Assembly (NCBI GenBank): GCA_948470475.1
Contig: OX419342.1
Span: 5,957,052 to 6,021,051, forward strand
Source of the DNA: Galaxea fascicularis
Lineage: Eukaryota; Cnidaria; Anthozoa; Scleractinia; Euphylliidae
Length of the DNA stretch: 64,000 nt
Direction: 5' to 3'
How positions within the stretch are numbered: position 1 is the stretch's first letter; each line of letters opens with the position of its first letter. The notes beneath the pieces were generated by a model. It did not search any database. It was not told where the DNA came from and saw nothing but the letters and a program-made list of their open reading frames with translations. This document shows, in pieces, positions 1 through 11,000 of this stretch. The position numbers and the translations under genes are program-made.

Positions 1-553
1 CGGTGATTTAGACCCATTTTGTGTCTCTCTGTTGTTTGTTTGATCCGCACCATATTTGTTCAAGGTTCAAGTTCTCAGCTCTGTTGGAAGTATAAAAAAG
101 TGTTAAGACGTGCCGACGACACCTGTCTGGTTCTCCGCTCAAAGGAAATGACATGCAAGCACTAACTTCATTTGGTTGATAGAGTTTTTTTCACCCCGCA
201 GCAAGGAATTTTGTTCAAATTAACTCATTCAATTGAACCCTCAAACCAAGGGAAACTCATAAGTTCCAAGTTTCTATTTCGTTTTCCAGTTTTCGCTAAT
301 TGTACCTTTCTGGTTTCTGCCAAGAAGAGGTGATCTTTTCCACACACAATTGATGAACTGAGTATACTTACCACAATTCACACTTTTGTTTTCTTCCAAA
401 ACAGCTCTAGCTCTATCCTTTTAAGAGTGAAAAAAGACTGAAATAACAAGTTTCGAAAGTTTGAAACAAAAGTTACAAATTGCAGTGATATGATGCAACA
501 TTTTGTGGCAGCCGCGCCAACTCGCTAATAAAATGGCGGGAAAAACACAACTT

Positions 554-570
554 ACTTCCGGTCACATGAC
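554..570 (+). promoter_or_regulatory. ETS-like site abutting an E-box, NENF promoter
   Basis: ACTTCCGG at 554-561 matches the core of ETS/GABP sites typical of TATA-less housekeeping promoters. It runs directly into GTCACATGAC (561-570), an imperfect E-box palindrome. The pair ends about 70 bp before the NENF start codon, so it lies at the promoter or transcription start. The motifs are read directly; binding is inferred. The rest of 1-553 is AT-rich with no convincing exon. Confidence 0.4.
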
Positions 571-642
571 ATTTCCAGTCGACTTCCTATTCGAGTGTCA
601 CACAACAGAAAGGCGACTTTTTCCTCTTCTTTGAACGTAAGA

Positions 643-1951
643 ATGGAAGGCTATTTTGCGTCTTTGGGCTGTGTGTTACTGTCACTAGTCATTAAATGTG
701 CATCAGTAGATGTTACTCTTGAAAGTGTGGACAGTCATTCGCCTTTTTCAGAGGAAAACGGCAACGATTGGTCGCACGGAAACAGAGTATTCACGAAGGA
801 AGAACTGCGGGAATACAACGGCGAAAATGTAGGTGAACAGTAGAGCGATTTCACATTCAATCTTCTTTGTCTCTTACACTACACTGTTTGCTTCCTGGAA
901 TGATCGAGACCGCTACTGGAAAGATGCTTAAGTTTCTTACAGGAAAATTATTGAACATCTAAGCATAGGTCATACACAAAACCACCTGACGAGTTTGTCT
1001 CTAGCAAAGAGTTTCAAGTTTATTGAAATAAATTAATTCAACAGAAGTGAATCGATTTTTAAGTTTCTTTTAAGTCATAAAATATGGTAAGCAACACGTA
1101 AAGATCTTAGTTACAGGGTTAGAAGTTAGGCAACCTTCAAGTTTGATAACTTGGAACATTTTTTCACTCGCGTGACTCGGTTTTGTGCTTTGTTTGTTTC
1201 AGCCTGCTCTGCCGATTTACGTTTCAATAAAAGGAATTGTCTTCGATGTTTCAGAGTCCAGAAGTAAGATCGCTTTAATTCTAATTTTGAATGGAAGACA
1301 TTGCTCTACGTTTATCCAGTTGTGTTACCTGTAAAGTAATCAGTATGCAGGAGAAATTGATCTGCTGCCCAAAGGACTGGTGATTAACATTTGGTGAATG
1401 AGTAATTATTTTTCCTTTTTTAGGAGCTTATGGCCCTGGTGGTAATTACAATGTATTTACTGGCAAGGATGCATCAAGGGCAATTGCAAAATGGTCTATG
1501 GCTGAGGAAGATTTAAATGATGATTTGGTGAGGGAGTTGCGCATGACATTTCACATGATTCTATAAAAATAAATACCTTAAGATTAACAAGATGTTTCCG
1601 TGGAGCAGAGTGGCGCAGTGGAAGCGTGCTGGGCCCATAACCCAGAGGTCCGAGGATCAAAACCTCGCTCTGCTAGGAATATTTTTCCTTTCACCCATTT
1701 TTTTTTTTTACTTTCTTACTTTCTTTCTTTCTTCCTTTCAATGTCTATCGAGGACTAATATCTATCAAAACTTTCCTTTTTTATTTACCTTTCTTCAGGA
1801 TGATCTATCGGAAGAGGAACTAGCACGTCTCGATGATATCTACAACAAGCTCTACGTGTCGAAGTATCCCAAAGTTGGTTACCTTGAAGGACATGTCCCA
1901 CATGAAGAAGATAACCTCACAGCGAAAAAGAATAAAAATATTGAACTGTGA
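643..1951 (+). CDS. NENF: Neudesin (NENF), secreted cytochrome-b5-like heme-binding protein of the MAPR family
   Basis: Four exons: 643-828, 1203-1263, 1424-1527 and 1799-1951, all with GT-AG introns and consistent phase, giving 167 residues (human about 172). An N-terminal hydrophobic stretch (FASLGCVLLSLVIKCAS) looks like a signal peptide. The cytochrome-b5/MAPR fold follows: VFTKEELREYNG, then PIYVSIKGIVFDVS, then GNYNVFTGKDASRAIAK, then the C-terminal helix and KYPKVGYLEG. These match neudesin better than PGRMC1/2, which have a membrane anchor. Neudesin is a secreted heme-dependent neurotrophic and metabolic factor. The start is the first ATG in the frame; the open frame upstream has none. 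The tail ends NIEL, so no ER-retention KDEL is present. An AATAAA lies at 2299. Confidence 0.88.
1604..1675 (+). tRNA. Initiator tRNA-Met (CAT anticodon)
   Basis: This 72-nt cloverleaf is nearly identical to the metazoan initiator tRNA. The acceptor stem AGCAGAG pairs with CTCTGCT. The A-box region TGGCGCAGTGGAAGCG and the GGGCCCATAACCC anticodon arm (CAT at 1636-1638) are intact. The T-loop GGATCAAAACC has the A in place of T54 that marks initiator tRNAs. A TTTTT pol III terminator follows at 1682-1686. It lies on the sense strand inside intron 3 of NENF. The intact stems argue for a working gene rather than a SINE relic. Confidence 0.93.
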
Positions 1952-2298
1952 CAACTTGCAAAAGTTGAAACGGGCGTCTAGAATAAGCAAAAGTGTCGTA
2001 TTTGAATCCTTACTCTGGGCCCACAGCCAGGAGCAATTTTTTCGAATTTAGCACCCATATATACTCAAACAATCGGGGCGAGAGGAACTCAAAGCGGACA
2101 ACAGAAAAGTCGAGTGTTATTTTATGTACCCGACTTTTCTTCGCAGACATTTTTCTTGTCCGTTTTGATTTGCTTTCGCGGCAAACGCCCGGAAAATGGA
2201 CATCTCTTTCAACAAAGAAAGGAACACCTGGGAACTCAGCTCCAGACAGGGGCCGAGTTATAGGCTGCATCCACTAAGCAAAATTTAGTTGTAACCAT

Positions 2299-2304
2299 AA
2301 TAAA
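2299..2304 (+). terminator. Polyadenylation signal AATAAA, probable NENF 3' end
   Basis: A canonical AATAAA hexamer lies about 350 bp after the NENF stop, on the sense strand. Use is inferred. Confidence 0.4.
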
Positions 2305-2528
2305 AGTAGAACAAAATTGGTGTAAGGTAACTGCATTGAGAAGTATGTGTTATTGTTGTGTGTGATGTACTACATACACAGAGAGAGACAGAGAATTAAG
2401 CCTTTGACTACATCTTAGTTTGATCTTAGTCTGTTTGTTCAACAGACTAACATCAAAACATGGATTGAATCATTTGTCATGTTATGTCTCTTATCTGCTG
2501 ATTTACTTATGCTGTGACTGCTTTCAGA

Positions 2529-2731
2529 GGTTGCTTGAAGGTAAATTTGCAAGTTTTCTTGCCAAAGCTAAAGGCAATGTTAATCTCACTCAAGGTAATT
2601 TTCCTGAAAATGCTGCTGCATTAAAGGACCACTGTCACAATTTGGATAAATCCAAGGATGCATTTGCAACAATAGGATCGTTTACAGTTTTGTTACAGCA
2701 AGTACTTGCTGTTGGCTATGGACACGGGTGA
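2529..2731 (+). other. Unrecognised open stretch with a splice acceptor; possible 3' exon
   Basis: CTTTCAG at about 2522-2528 precedes a 67-codon open frame ending TGA at 2729-2731. It encodes a plausible soluble peptide (contains KASFL-like and DKSKDAFATIGSF segments), and AT-rich possible poly(A) sequence follows near 2812. I do not recognise the family. It could be an alternative terminal exon of NENF, a remnant of another gene, or chance. No donor in NENF exon 4 obviously feeds it. Confidence 0.2.
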
Positions 2732-2888
2732 TGAGGAAGAAACCGTTTACAACTTGAAAAAGTGAAGCTAACTTTTTCAACTTTTGTAACTGTGTCTTGG
2801 AAAATTTGATATAAAATAATATTTGTTTCTTTTTCTTCCGAGCTATCCCCTGGAATCAACCTCTTCTATTAACCAGGCCATTCACATA

Positions 2889-3186
2889 ATGCACCTATCA
2901 GTGTCAAGCCCGAGGAGGGGGGGGGGGGGGGGTCGGGCATAGGGTGGGGATTTTGACATTTTCTGAAAAAAATTATCAAAATCCCCACCCTCGGGCAAAA
3001 AATAATTCTCAAAGGTATCAAAATCCCCTTCAGTCCTTGTTGCACACAAGAGGAAAACAATAAAATTCCCCTCCCTGGGGCCATGATGTCCGATCAAAAT
3101 CCCTACCCTGGGGATATACATAACAGTCAAATCCCCATGGGTTGCCCGACCCCCCCCCCCCTCGGGCTTGACACTGATAGGTGCAT
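2889..3186. repeat. Foldback MITE with poly-G/poly-C terminal repeats
   Basis: The left end ATGCACCTATCAGTGTCAAG is repeated inverted at the right end (about 3162-3186). The inverted ends continue through CCCGAGG into a run of about 16 G on the left and 14 C on the right. The roughly 300-bp element sits between NENF and EAPP. The ends are nearly perfect inverted repeats of about 45 bp, so a transcript would fold into a G-C-rich hairpin. Confidence 0.75.
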
Positions 3187-3356
3187 AATTGGAATAATTT
3201 GAACAAACTGATTACAAAAAATTGCTGTGACGGTGGCCCACTAAAATTGTGCAGCTTTGTTACATACTCAGTGGTTACTTTGAGCTTCATTAGCTAGCCT
3301 CTATGAGAACAGATGCCTTTTCTGGCTTTTGTTTAATGCATAAGCAGTCAATATAC

Positions 3357-3383
3357 TTAACCCTTTAACTCCCAAGGGGTTCT

Positions 3384-3461
<78 letters not shown>

Positions 3462-3490
3462 ATTTGGCACTATCGGGAGTGAAAGGGTAA
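3357..3490. repeat. Small MITE with TTAACCC-type inverted ends; internal 27-bp tandem duplication
   Basis: The ends read CCCTTTAACTCCC and GGGAGTGAAAGGGT. Inside, a unit starting GAGTAAAATCGTCTGGCG is repeated head to tail (about 3400-3452). A second family member lies at 20417-20515 with related ends and internal sequence. Confidence 0.7.
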
Positions 3491-3506
3491 GCAATAAACT
3501 GCATTT

Positions 3507-3652
3507 TCCATGGTTTTTCTGGTGTAAAAAACCCATGCACACTGGATGTTGGGAGAAAAGCTAGTAAATCATTAGCTGTAGGCTCTACAAGCTATTCAAG
3601 TGTTCTCCCAACAGCCCAAGTGGGTTTATTATGCCAGGAAACCCATACAAGT
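3507..3652. repeat. Foldback MITE, about 145 bp
   Basis: The left arm (TGGTTTTTCTGG ... TGTTGGGAGAA) is matched inverted by the right arm (TTCTCCCAACA ... CCAGGAAACCCA). The spacer is short. The element is downstream of the 3' end of EAPP. Confidence 0.6.
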
Positions 3653-3795
3653 GTGGTCTATTGTAAGTAGTAACAAAGAGTTTTTCAAGAAAGTATGAGT
3701 TCACCAGTACAATAAACAATAGCTTTTTGACCAATCAGAGCACACATACTATCTCAATTATTTTATAAACTTTTTATTTGACAATTTACTGGCAC

Positions 3796-6722
3796 TCAAG
3801 CATGGCTTGCTAGCACATTAAAGAAATGATACACCTCGTCATTGTCATACACTGCAACCTCAGAGCTGCATTCTGTACAAGTGACAGGGTGATAGCGTTC
3901 TGAGGCAGCACCATCTGATGCCAAACTGTCTTTTTTCTCTGTGTCTTGGACTAGTTTCCCTTTTTGCTTTTTCTTTTTCTTTTGTCCTGAGTTACGCTGC
4001 TGCATTGGCTCATATCTTAATACTTCATCTTCTACAACTTTACAGTTCATAACAAACATAGCTCTGTACTGGTTTTTGTACAATTCGTGCCTGTAATGAA
4101 AAAAAAAGTAACAAGATAAATGGAAAGCAACAAAGTAAAAATCAAATGAAGAATGATTGTCACAGTTGTGAACACAATTTATGCAAGTGCGTAAAGAAGC
4201 CTGAAAAAAACTCAGGATTTCAATGGGGTTTGAACCTGTGACCTTGTGATGCTGGTGCAGTTAAAACCCATGCAAGTGTCTGCATGCATGTTATTGTAGA
4301 AAAATGTCTATGAATTATTAAAGTGCAGGAAAGAATGAAAGCCAGAAGAGAGAATACTAAAAAAATCTTTGCAGACACTTAGTGCTACTATAAACACCAC
4401 TGACAGTATCTACTGAAAGCAAGTTGATTTGCACATGATTGAACACCCCCCAGGGGAATTTTTTCAAACCTATAAATTAGGTAGTCAGGCCCTTCATGGA
4501 CGCACTGTCCAACGAAGGGATCAACAAGAATTGTAAGTATTTGTTTTCTCTGGCGTTTTGGAGTTCTGGCATTTTGTAATTTAACTAAGTTGTTTCTTTC
4601 ACATTTATTTTAGTTTGACTATAATTTATATATAAATTAATATAGCGCAAGAACGAAGTTGAAAAAAATCCTGAACAAGTTCTTCCTTGAAGTTTAACAG
4701 AGAGAAACACATCCAAGTTCAAAACACAAGTTACTGTGGGTTTTTTATCCAACTAACCTTTGGCAGTCAATGCACAATGTTGTCATGCAGGCAGGGCAAG
4801 ACAAAATTGCATCACTTGATGGAACTTTTTCCACTGCTTGTCTGGATTTTGTTTTATTTGCTGTTGATTTGGCTTGACTTTCATTTGCATCTGCTGCACT
4901 TGAAGCGCTCTTTCTTTGCTGTACTGTGGTCAAAAAAGAAGCAATTTAGTCAAGTTACTTTGATTATTACTCGGTAAGTTTTGCCCTCTTAACCCCTAAC
5001 TCCCAGAAGTGATCAGCATGTAACGTCTCCTCATAATATCAATATATTGTCCAGCAGACAGGTCATGAGAATAGACAAACTTATCAGCCAGACCATTAAG
5101 CTGTGGCTACACAAGCAAATTTTCGCTTGCGATGGTGATGCAATTTTTTCTAAATTTGTTGCATCACCAGCACGCAGTGAGAATCACACATGTGCCCACA
5201 CTCGCGCAAGTGCTGTGATGGCGATCCAGCTAAAAAGTTGCAGAAAAAAAAATGCGACAAATTCAATGGGTTTAAGACAAAATCACAGACTTTGTCACTC
5301 ATCTAGCCACCGCTGTGTGCTGGCGACATGACAATTTCCAGAAAAAAATCACATCACCATCCGAGCCAAAAGTTGCTCGTGTAGCTGCGGTTTTACCTTG
5401 ACATAACTCCCAATTCTCTTAACTAATGTATAAGAAAATGTATAGCAACCAGAAAGGAGAACTAATAATTAGATCTTGGGAGTTAAAGGATTAATCAATG
5501 ACTGCATCTAGCTTATTAGAAATCTTGTTTAAGGTGACTCAAAATGGTTTCGTTATTAATTTTTTAAACACCAATTCTTTGATGGATTGATTTAATTTGC
5601 AATTATTTGCCAACAAGTTGTAATCACTGTTTTACATATAACATTACCATAGTAACACTACTGCCTCTTAGAAACACTCTTAATTTTAGCTTGATGTAGT
5701 CTCTAATTTTCATGATTTTTATAAGCCTTTTAATCAGCTGCTATTCAACTGAACAGCCACAAGGTTGAATAGGTTAGCATTTTTTTTAGATTCACTTTCA
5801 TGCGGTGGAAACAATTTTCTCCAATCGATAAATTTATAAAACTCCTTCCCAGGCCCTTGCTCTTTAATTTAAATAATTGTTGTCCATAAGCAGGTAATTT
5901 GTCATGCCAGGGTCAAGTTTTGGTCGCACAAAAGAACAGTCTGGTCAGAAATTCCCATTCAGTGTGTCCGACCAGGCTAACCTATCGCCGGTCAAAACAT
6001 AAAATTTACTGGACATTTGTCTGGTGACTGACTGTTTTTCGCAGGCTTGCAGGCACATACCTTTCTGCCTGTGATCTTGCCGCTGCTGTATGACCCATTT
6101 TTCATCTTCATCGTCCATGTCTGGATCATATAACAGTTCATCGTTTGTTAATACTTTTCTCCGTTCTTTTGATTTAGATCCTTGCCCACCTACTAAATGC
6201 TCATCATCTGATCCTGAGCTGAAGTAATCTTCTGAATAAAGATCCTCTGTCTTTTCAGTGTTTTGACCACTGTTCCTGCTTGCACATGTTTCTGGATCAC
6301 AGTTTACATTCCCTTCTGTATGATAACGATAAAAATCAGTGATCAGAAACACACAACTCTTAAATCTATTTTCCATGGAGTGTCAATTAAAGGTACTGTA
6401 ATTCCCTTGGTTTGCATAGTGCATATATCCTACTGCGCATAACATTGCAAGAATCTGGTACAAAAATTCATTTTCCAAATCGACACCCTTAATCCCCACG
6501 GTATTAAAGAACGCTTTTCATTTAACTAATGTATTCCTATTTTTCATGTTACCGCCAATAGTGTCTACAGCTCCTACTCCACTATAAAAACTACACACAA
6601 CCCATAATTCCTCGATTCTCTCTGACGAAGGGTAACGCTCGAAATGTCAGCTTTTAGAATCCCTTTACGGTGGTCAATTTACATTTATCAACTGATAATA
6701 CCAAATTTTTCTGTACTACTTC

Positions 6723-6758
<36 letters not shown>

Positions 6759-7881
6759 CCCCCTTTTCACATCAAAGTTTACCAGGTTTGATTTATTGAT
6801 TTCCCTGATCACTCTTGTAATTCCCTTTACCATGGATTACTTGCTGGAAAGAATAAATAAGCGAAAATAGCAGAAAAAAGTGCAAAACCTTTGCGTGTGG
6901 TCGACCATTTTAGAACTCACCCCAGTCCCTTAGCGGAAAATGATTGTTTGAAACCGAAATTTTCCCTTTGTCGTCCTTTTGTGGAGAAACGAGCACAGTG
7001 ATCCCCATTTTTTATTGGTGTTATTAATTTTACTTGTAATAGGTACATGAAAAACATTTTAAAAAGAAAAATAATTGAGTGGTCGAAGTTGTGAATAAAT
7101 GATATTTGGAGCCAGGGAGGAGTATGAGATTATGAGGTAGTGGTCCAATTTTCTTACATTATTTTCAACATTGGTCAATTTGAAATCACTTTACTGAAAG
7201 GCTATAGCCCAGAAAGACAAATTAGGCCCTAGGTTTCAGTAATATTCATAGTTTTTGTTCTGTAATAACAATTTTTGTCGTTGATAAAGTTTCGAACATT
7301 TCTCGCGGACCTCAGCAAAAAACACTTAGAATAATGGGCATGCAGGGCAAAAACAAGCATGAGAACCCCATCTTTGTATTGCATTTTGTCAATGTCCTAT
7401 GCATGGTTATCAAGTGTGCCAAGTTTGAAAAAAATCTGGGTAGTACAACTGTACAATCTTTTCAAGGGAATTACCTTAAACAAAACCAAAGAAATCAGCA
7501 ATCACACTGGCAAATCACACATGACTAACACAGCATAATAATCTGATCAGAATTCCTTGAAACCAAAACCAAATGTAGATGATGCTGAGAATATGAAACT
7601 GCTTGTGTGTAAGCCAAGTGAGCTTTCCCGCGAAAACTTCACATCTTCACACGTGAAGAGATCACCGTCGTCATGGTTGTAAACATAATAAATTGCACCT
7701 TTGTTATTTACAACTGGCTTTCCTCGGAATCTAGAATTCTAAGGGCCATCATTTTAGACTTGATCACATTGCAATAAAAATGAATTTGGTTTTTGTCCAT
7801 GCTTTAAGGCCTCGTACTTCTTCCATGTTTAGTAACGACACGTTCTGCTTTAAGACCATTGAAAATATTAAAGTGAAATGG

Positions 7882-7917
<36 letters not shown>

Positions 7918-7928
7918 AATTACATGCC

Positions 7929-7967
<39 letters not shown>

Positions 7968-8002
7968 AATATCTCACTAATTCACTGCGCTCACTCATGA
8001 GC

Positions 8003-8042
<40 letters not shown>

Positions 8043-11000
8043 ACGGGCATGTAATAATGATACGATATGATATAAACTAGTGTATATGCCAAAAGGAGAG
8101 TGAATTTGGAGACTGCCATTCAAATCTGTTTGGTAAGCTGGCAAATCCTTTGATCAGGTTTTCCCTTGGACTGCATGATCCTCTTGAATCAAACTAGGCG
8201 ATTTTTTTTATTGTGGTGAAAGAAGGCTTAATGGCCGAGAGCCGTTTAGGGCGCTGGATTTCAATGCAGTGCCCCAGGTTCAAACTCCACTCTGGCCACA
8301 AGCTGGTGTTGTTCTGGGTAAGTGGCTGGTTCAACTCTCTGGTCATCCTTATAAACAGCCAACTGGCCCACCTCTCACCACTTGGAATGCTTAACTCTCT
8401 TGTTTTCATCTGCATTATTTGTCTCATTGTCCCTACCCCTCTAGGGGAGCGATCAATTAAGTATTTCTTTGTTTATTTAAGTGTAAAATTTATGTAAGTG
8501 ATACACAAGCAGATTCGTGAACATAATCACTGGTAACTTACAAGGAACTCTGAAGTGGCCTTTTAAAAAACTGCTCTAACCAATAACACCTTTAAAACAA
8601 GCCTATGGGTCTTACATTAGAAAAAATGTATAATTTTCAGTTTTATGGCCGGCATGCTTGAATGATTCTCACCAAGGTCATTCTCATAGCTTCTCATCAC
8701 ATTCTCCAGCTCCATCTGCATTTCTTTCTCAAATTCATCTTCACTGCTAGACATCGACTCTTGCTTTTGTTTTGACAATCTTTTCTCGTCAAACTCATCA
8801 TCTGAACTACAATAATACAATTATACAATGTTATTGTATACAAGAAAGTAATCACTTCATTTAAGTCTCAAATCTTTCTAGATGAGTGCAGATGAGCATC
8901 TACTAAGAGGGGAGACAAAATCAAATCAATTCTAAATCAAATCAAATCAAATCAAATGTTGGTTTTGGGGAGAGGGGAAAACCCAAGGGTCTGGAAAAAA
9001 GCTCTCAAAGCAGAGTAGAGAACCAACAAACTCAGCCCACTTTATGACACCAAGATCAGGGAATCAAACCAAGGACACACTGGTGGAAGGCACGTGTTTT
9101 CACCATTGTGCCATCCATGTTCCCATAACATTCAGTCTTTCTTATGAGATATTTAAAGGGATGAAAGTCAGAGCATGAATATCTTATCATACTGTTAACA
9201 TTTAGGTTTAATACCGCACTTGACCTTTATTCTCTTGATAAGCTGTAATCTGAGACCCTGTCCAGGAAAAATGGAGCTTAGGTAGTTAAATGAACTGTTG
9301 TTGGTCATATGCCAGATATGCATATGCAGGAAAATGAAAGTGTATATGGCGTACTTTATTTGCTTTTCCCTATACATGACTTTTATTTATGGCATCTCAT
9401 CTACAGTATGGCAGTTTATCCAAGTAACCTAGCCTGTTCCTTATTCCTTCTTTTAACACTTTAAACCCTAAGATTAATATTTAAATTCTCATTTGTTGCC
9501 CCCCTCTTTTCCTATAGATTTACAGTCTCCCCAAATAGTAGTCAAGAGTGAATATATTTACACATGAAAAGATTCCCCTGCAAGAGTCTCCACTTCATGC
9601 TAGATCCAGTTCAATATTGAGAATACGAATATGGCCTATTCATGACCACTCTTTTTTGCAAAGCATTGATGTTTACAAGGAGAAATTTGAGGCTGATCAC
9701 TCTTAACCTTTAAAGGATTAATCTACATGAATGCTTACTTAACAAAAGTCAACCTAAAAGTCAACATAATACAGTTTATAAGGCTGGTTTTCATTAGCAC
9801 ATAAGCACAAGCATAAGCATAAGCATAAGCGCAAGTGAAAAGTCAGCAGCGACATTAACATAAGCAATTAAGCAGAAACACAAGAAGAATGAACCCACTT
9901 ATTTGTCTTGTGTTGTTTTTACCAGTAACGGGCTCAACATAAGTATAAGCATAAACACAAGAAAAACAGAACTGTTTATTGTTGTTGTGCTTATGCTTAT
10001 GTCGCTGCTGTTTTCACTTGCGCTTATGCTTGTGCTTGCGAGCTAGTGAAAACCAGCCCTTATGCACTACTTGAAGCAATGCTAGATTTTTGTTTACTTT
10101 TACAGCTTGTTCCTAGCACTTTGAAAAGGTGTTAAAAAAGTCATGATTCAGTGAAGGTCATTAATTTTACATCTTGGATTAATTTACAGGGCTATTGTAG
10201 CCAAGAAATTAAATTATAGCTGGAAGTTTCTCAATAACATGTACATTAGAAAACCTAACTTCTTAAGCTGGTCTGACCAGTGAAATGGAATCAAGTGAAT
10301 TTTCAAAGAAAGGGGGGCCTTGCTTTAGACCATTACTAGTTACTTATAAGAGACATGCGAAGAACTTCAATAAAAGCCACTTCGACAAGTTGGTATCAAT
10401 TTCCATCTTGGGAAAGATGTAATTACAGTAAGACATACAGCTTTTTCAAATTTTCAGCAAATTGGTATGAATGTCACTTCTTGCCTATCATTTACAATTC
10501 TTTAAGTTTCAAGCTTCATCTCTGTTCAGTGGGTATTTTACTCAGCAAACAAAGTGTTCACTCATTGAAACTGTTCAAGAACTCTTCAACAGAGCAGAAC
10601 TAGGAATACAAAGTTCGTTAGCGGAAGTTCAGGTTTCTAAAGTATGATAATTAGAAGTTTGCCTTCCTTAAAAAAAAAATTGTAATTGTACCTTTTCAAC
10701 AATAGTAATTAATCAAGCAGCAGTCTTGATTCTCCAAGATTAAATTCTCCAAGATCAAAATCAGACATTTGGTGAAATATTAAAGCATCTCTCACTTGGA
10801 TTCAACACAAATGATGTCTCCTGGGTGGTTTGCTGACGACATGCTGTCTGGGTCTTGTCATTTCTTTGATTTCGACTTTTTTAGGACTACTCAAAATTGC
10901 GCAATTTTAAACATTTTTGTTACTTTAACTATTAATATCAGTTGATGGTTCCTCCAAAGCAGCATTTTTGACAAAACACATTTTAGGCATATGACATAAT

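Noticed and set aside
3400..3460. Tandem units that superficially resemble a repeat-spacer array
   Set aside because: Only two adjacent units without spacers inside a MITE; CRISPR is not expected in an animal nuclear genome.
4215..4270. GGGTTTGAACCTGTGACC, an inverted B-box-like sequence
   Set aside because: Too short and isolated to call a SINE or tRNA; recorded only as a possible relic.
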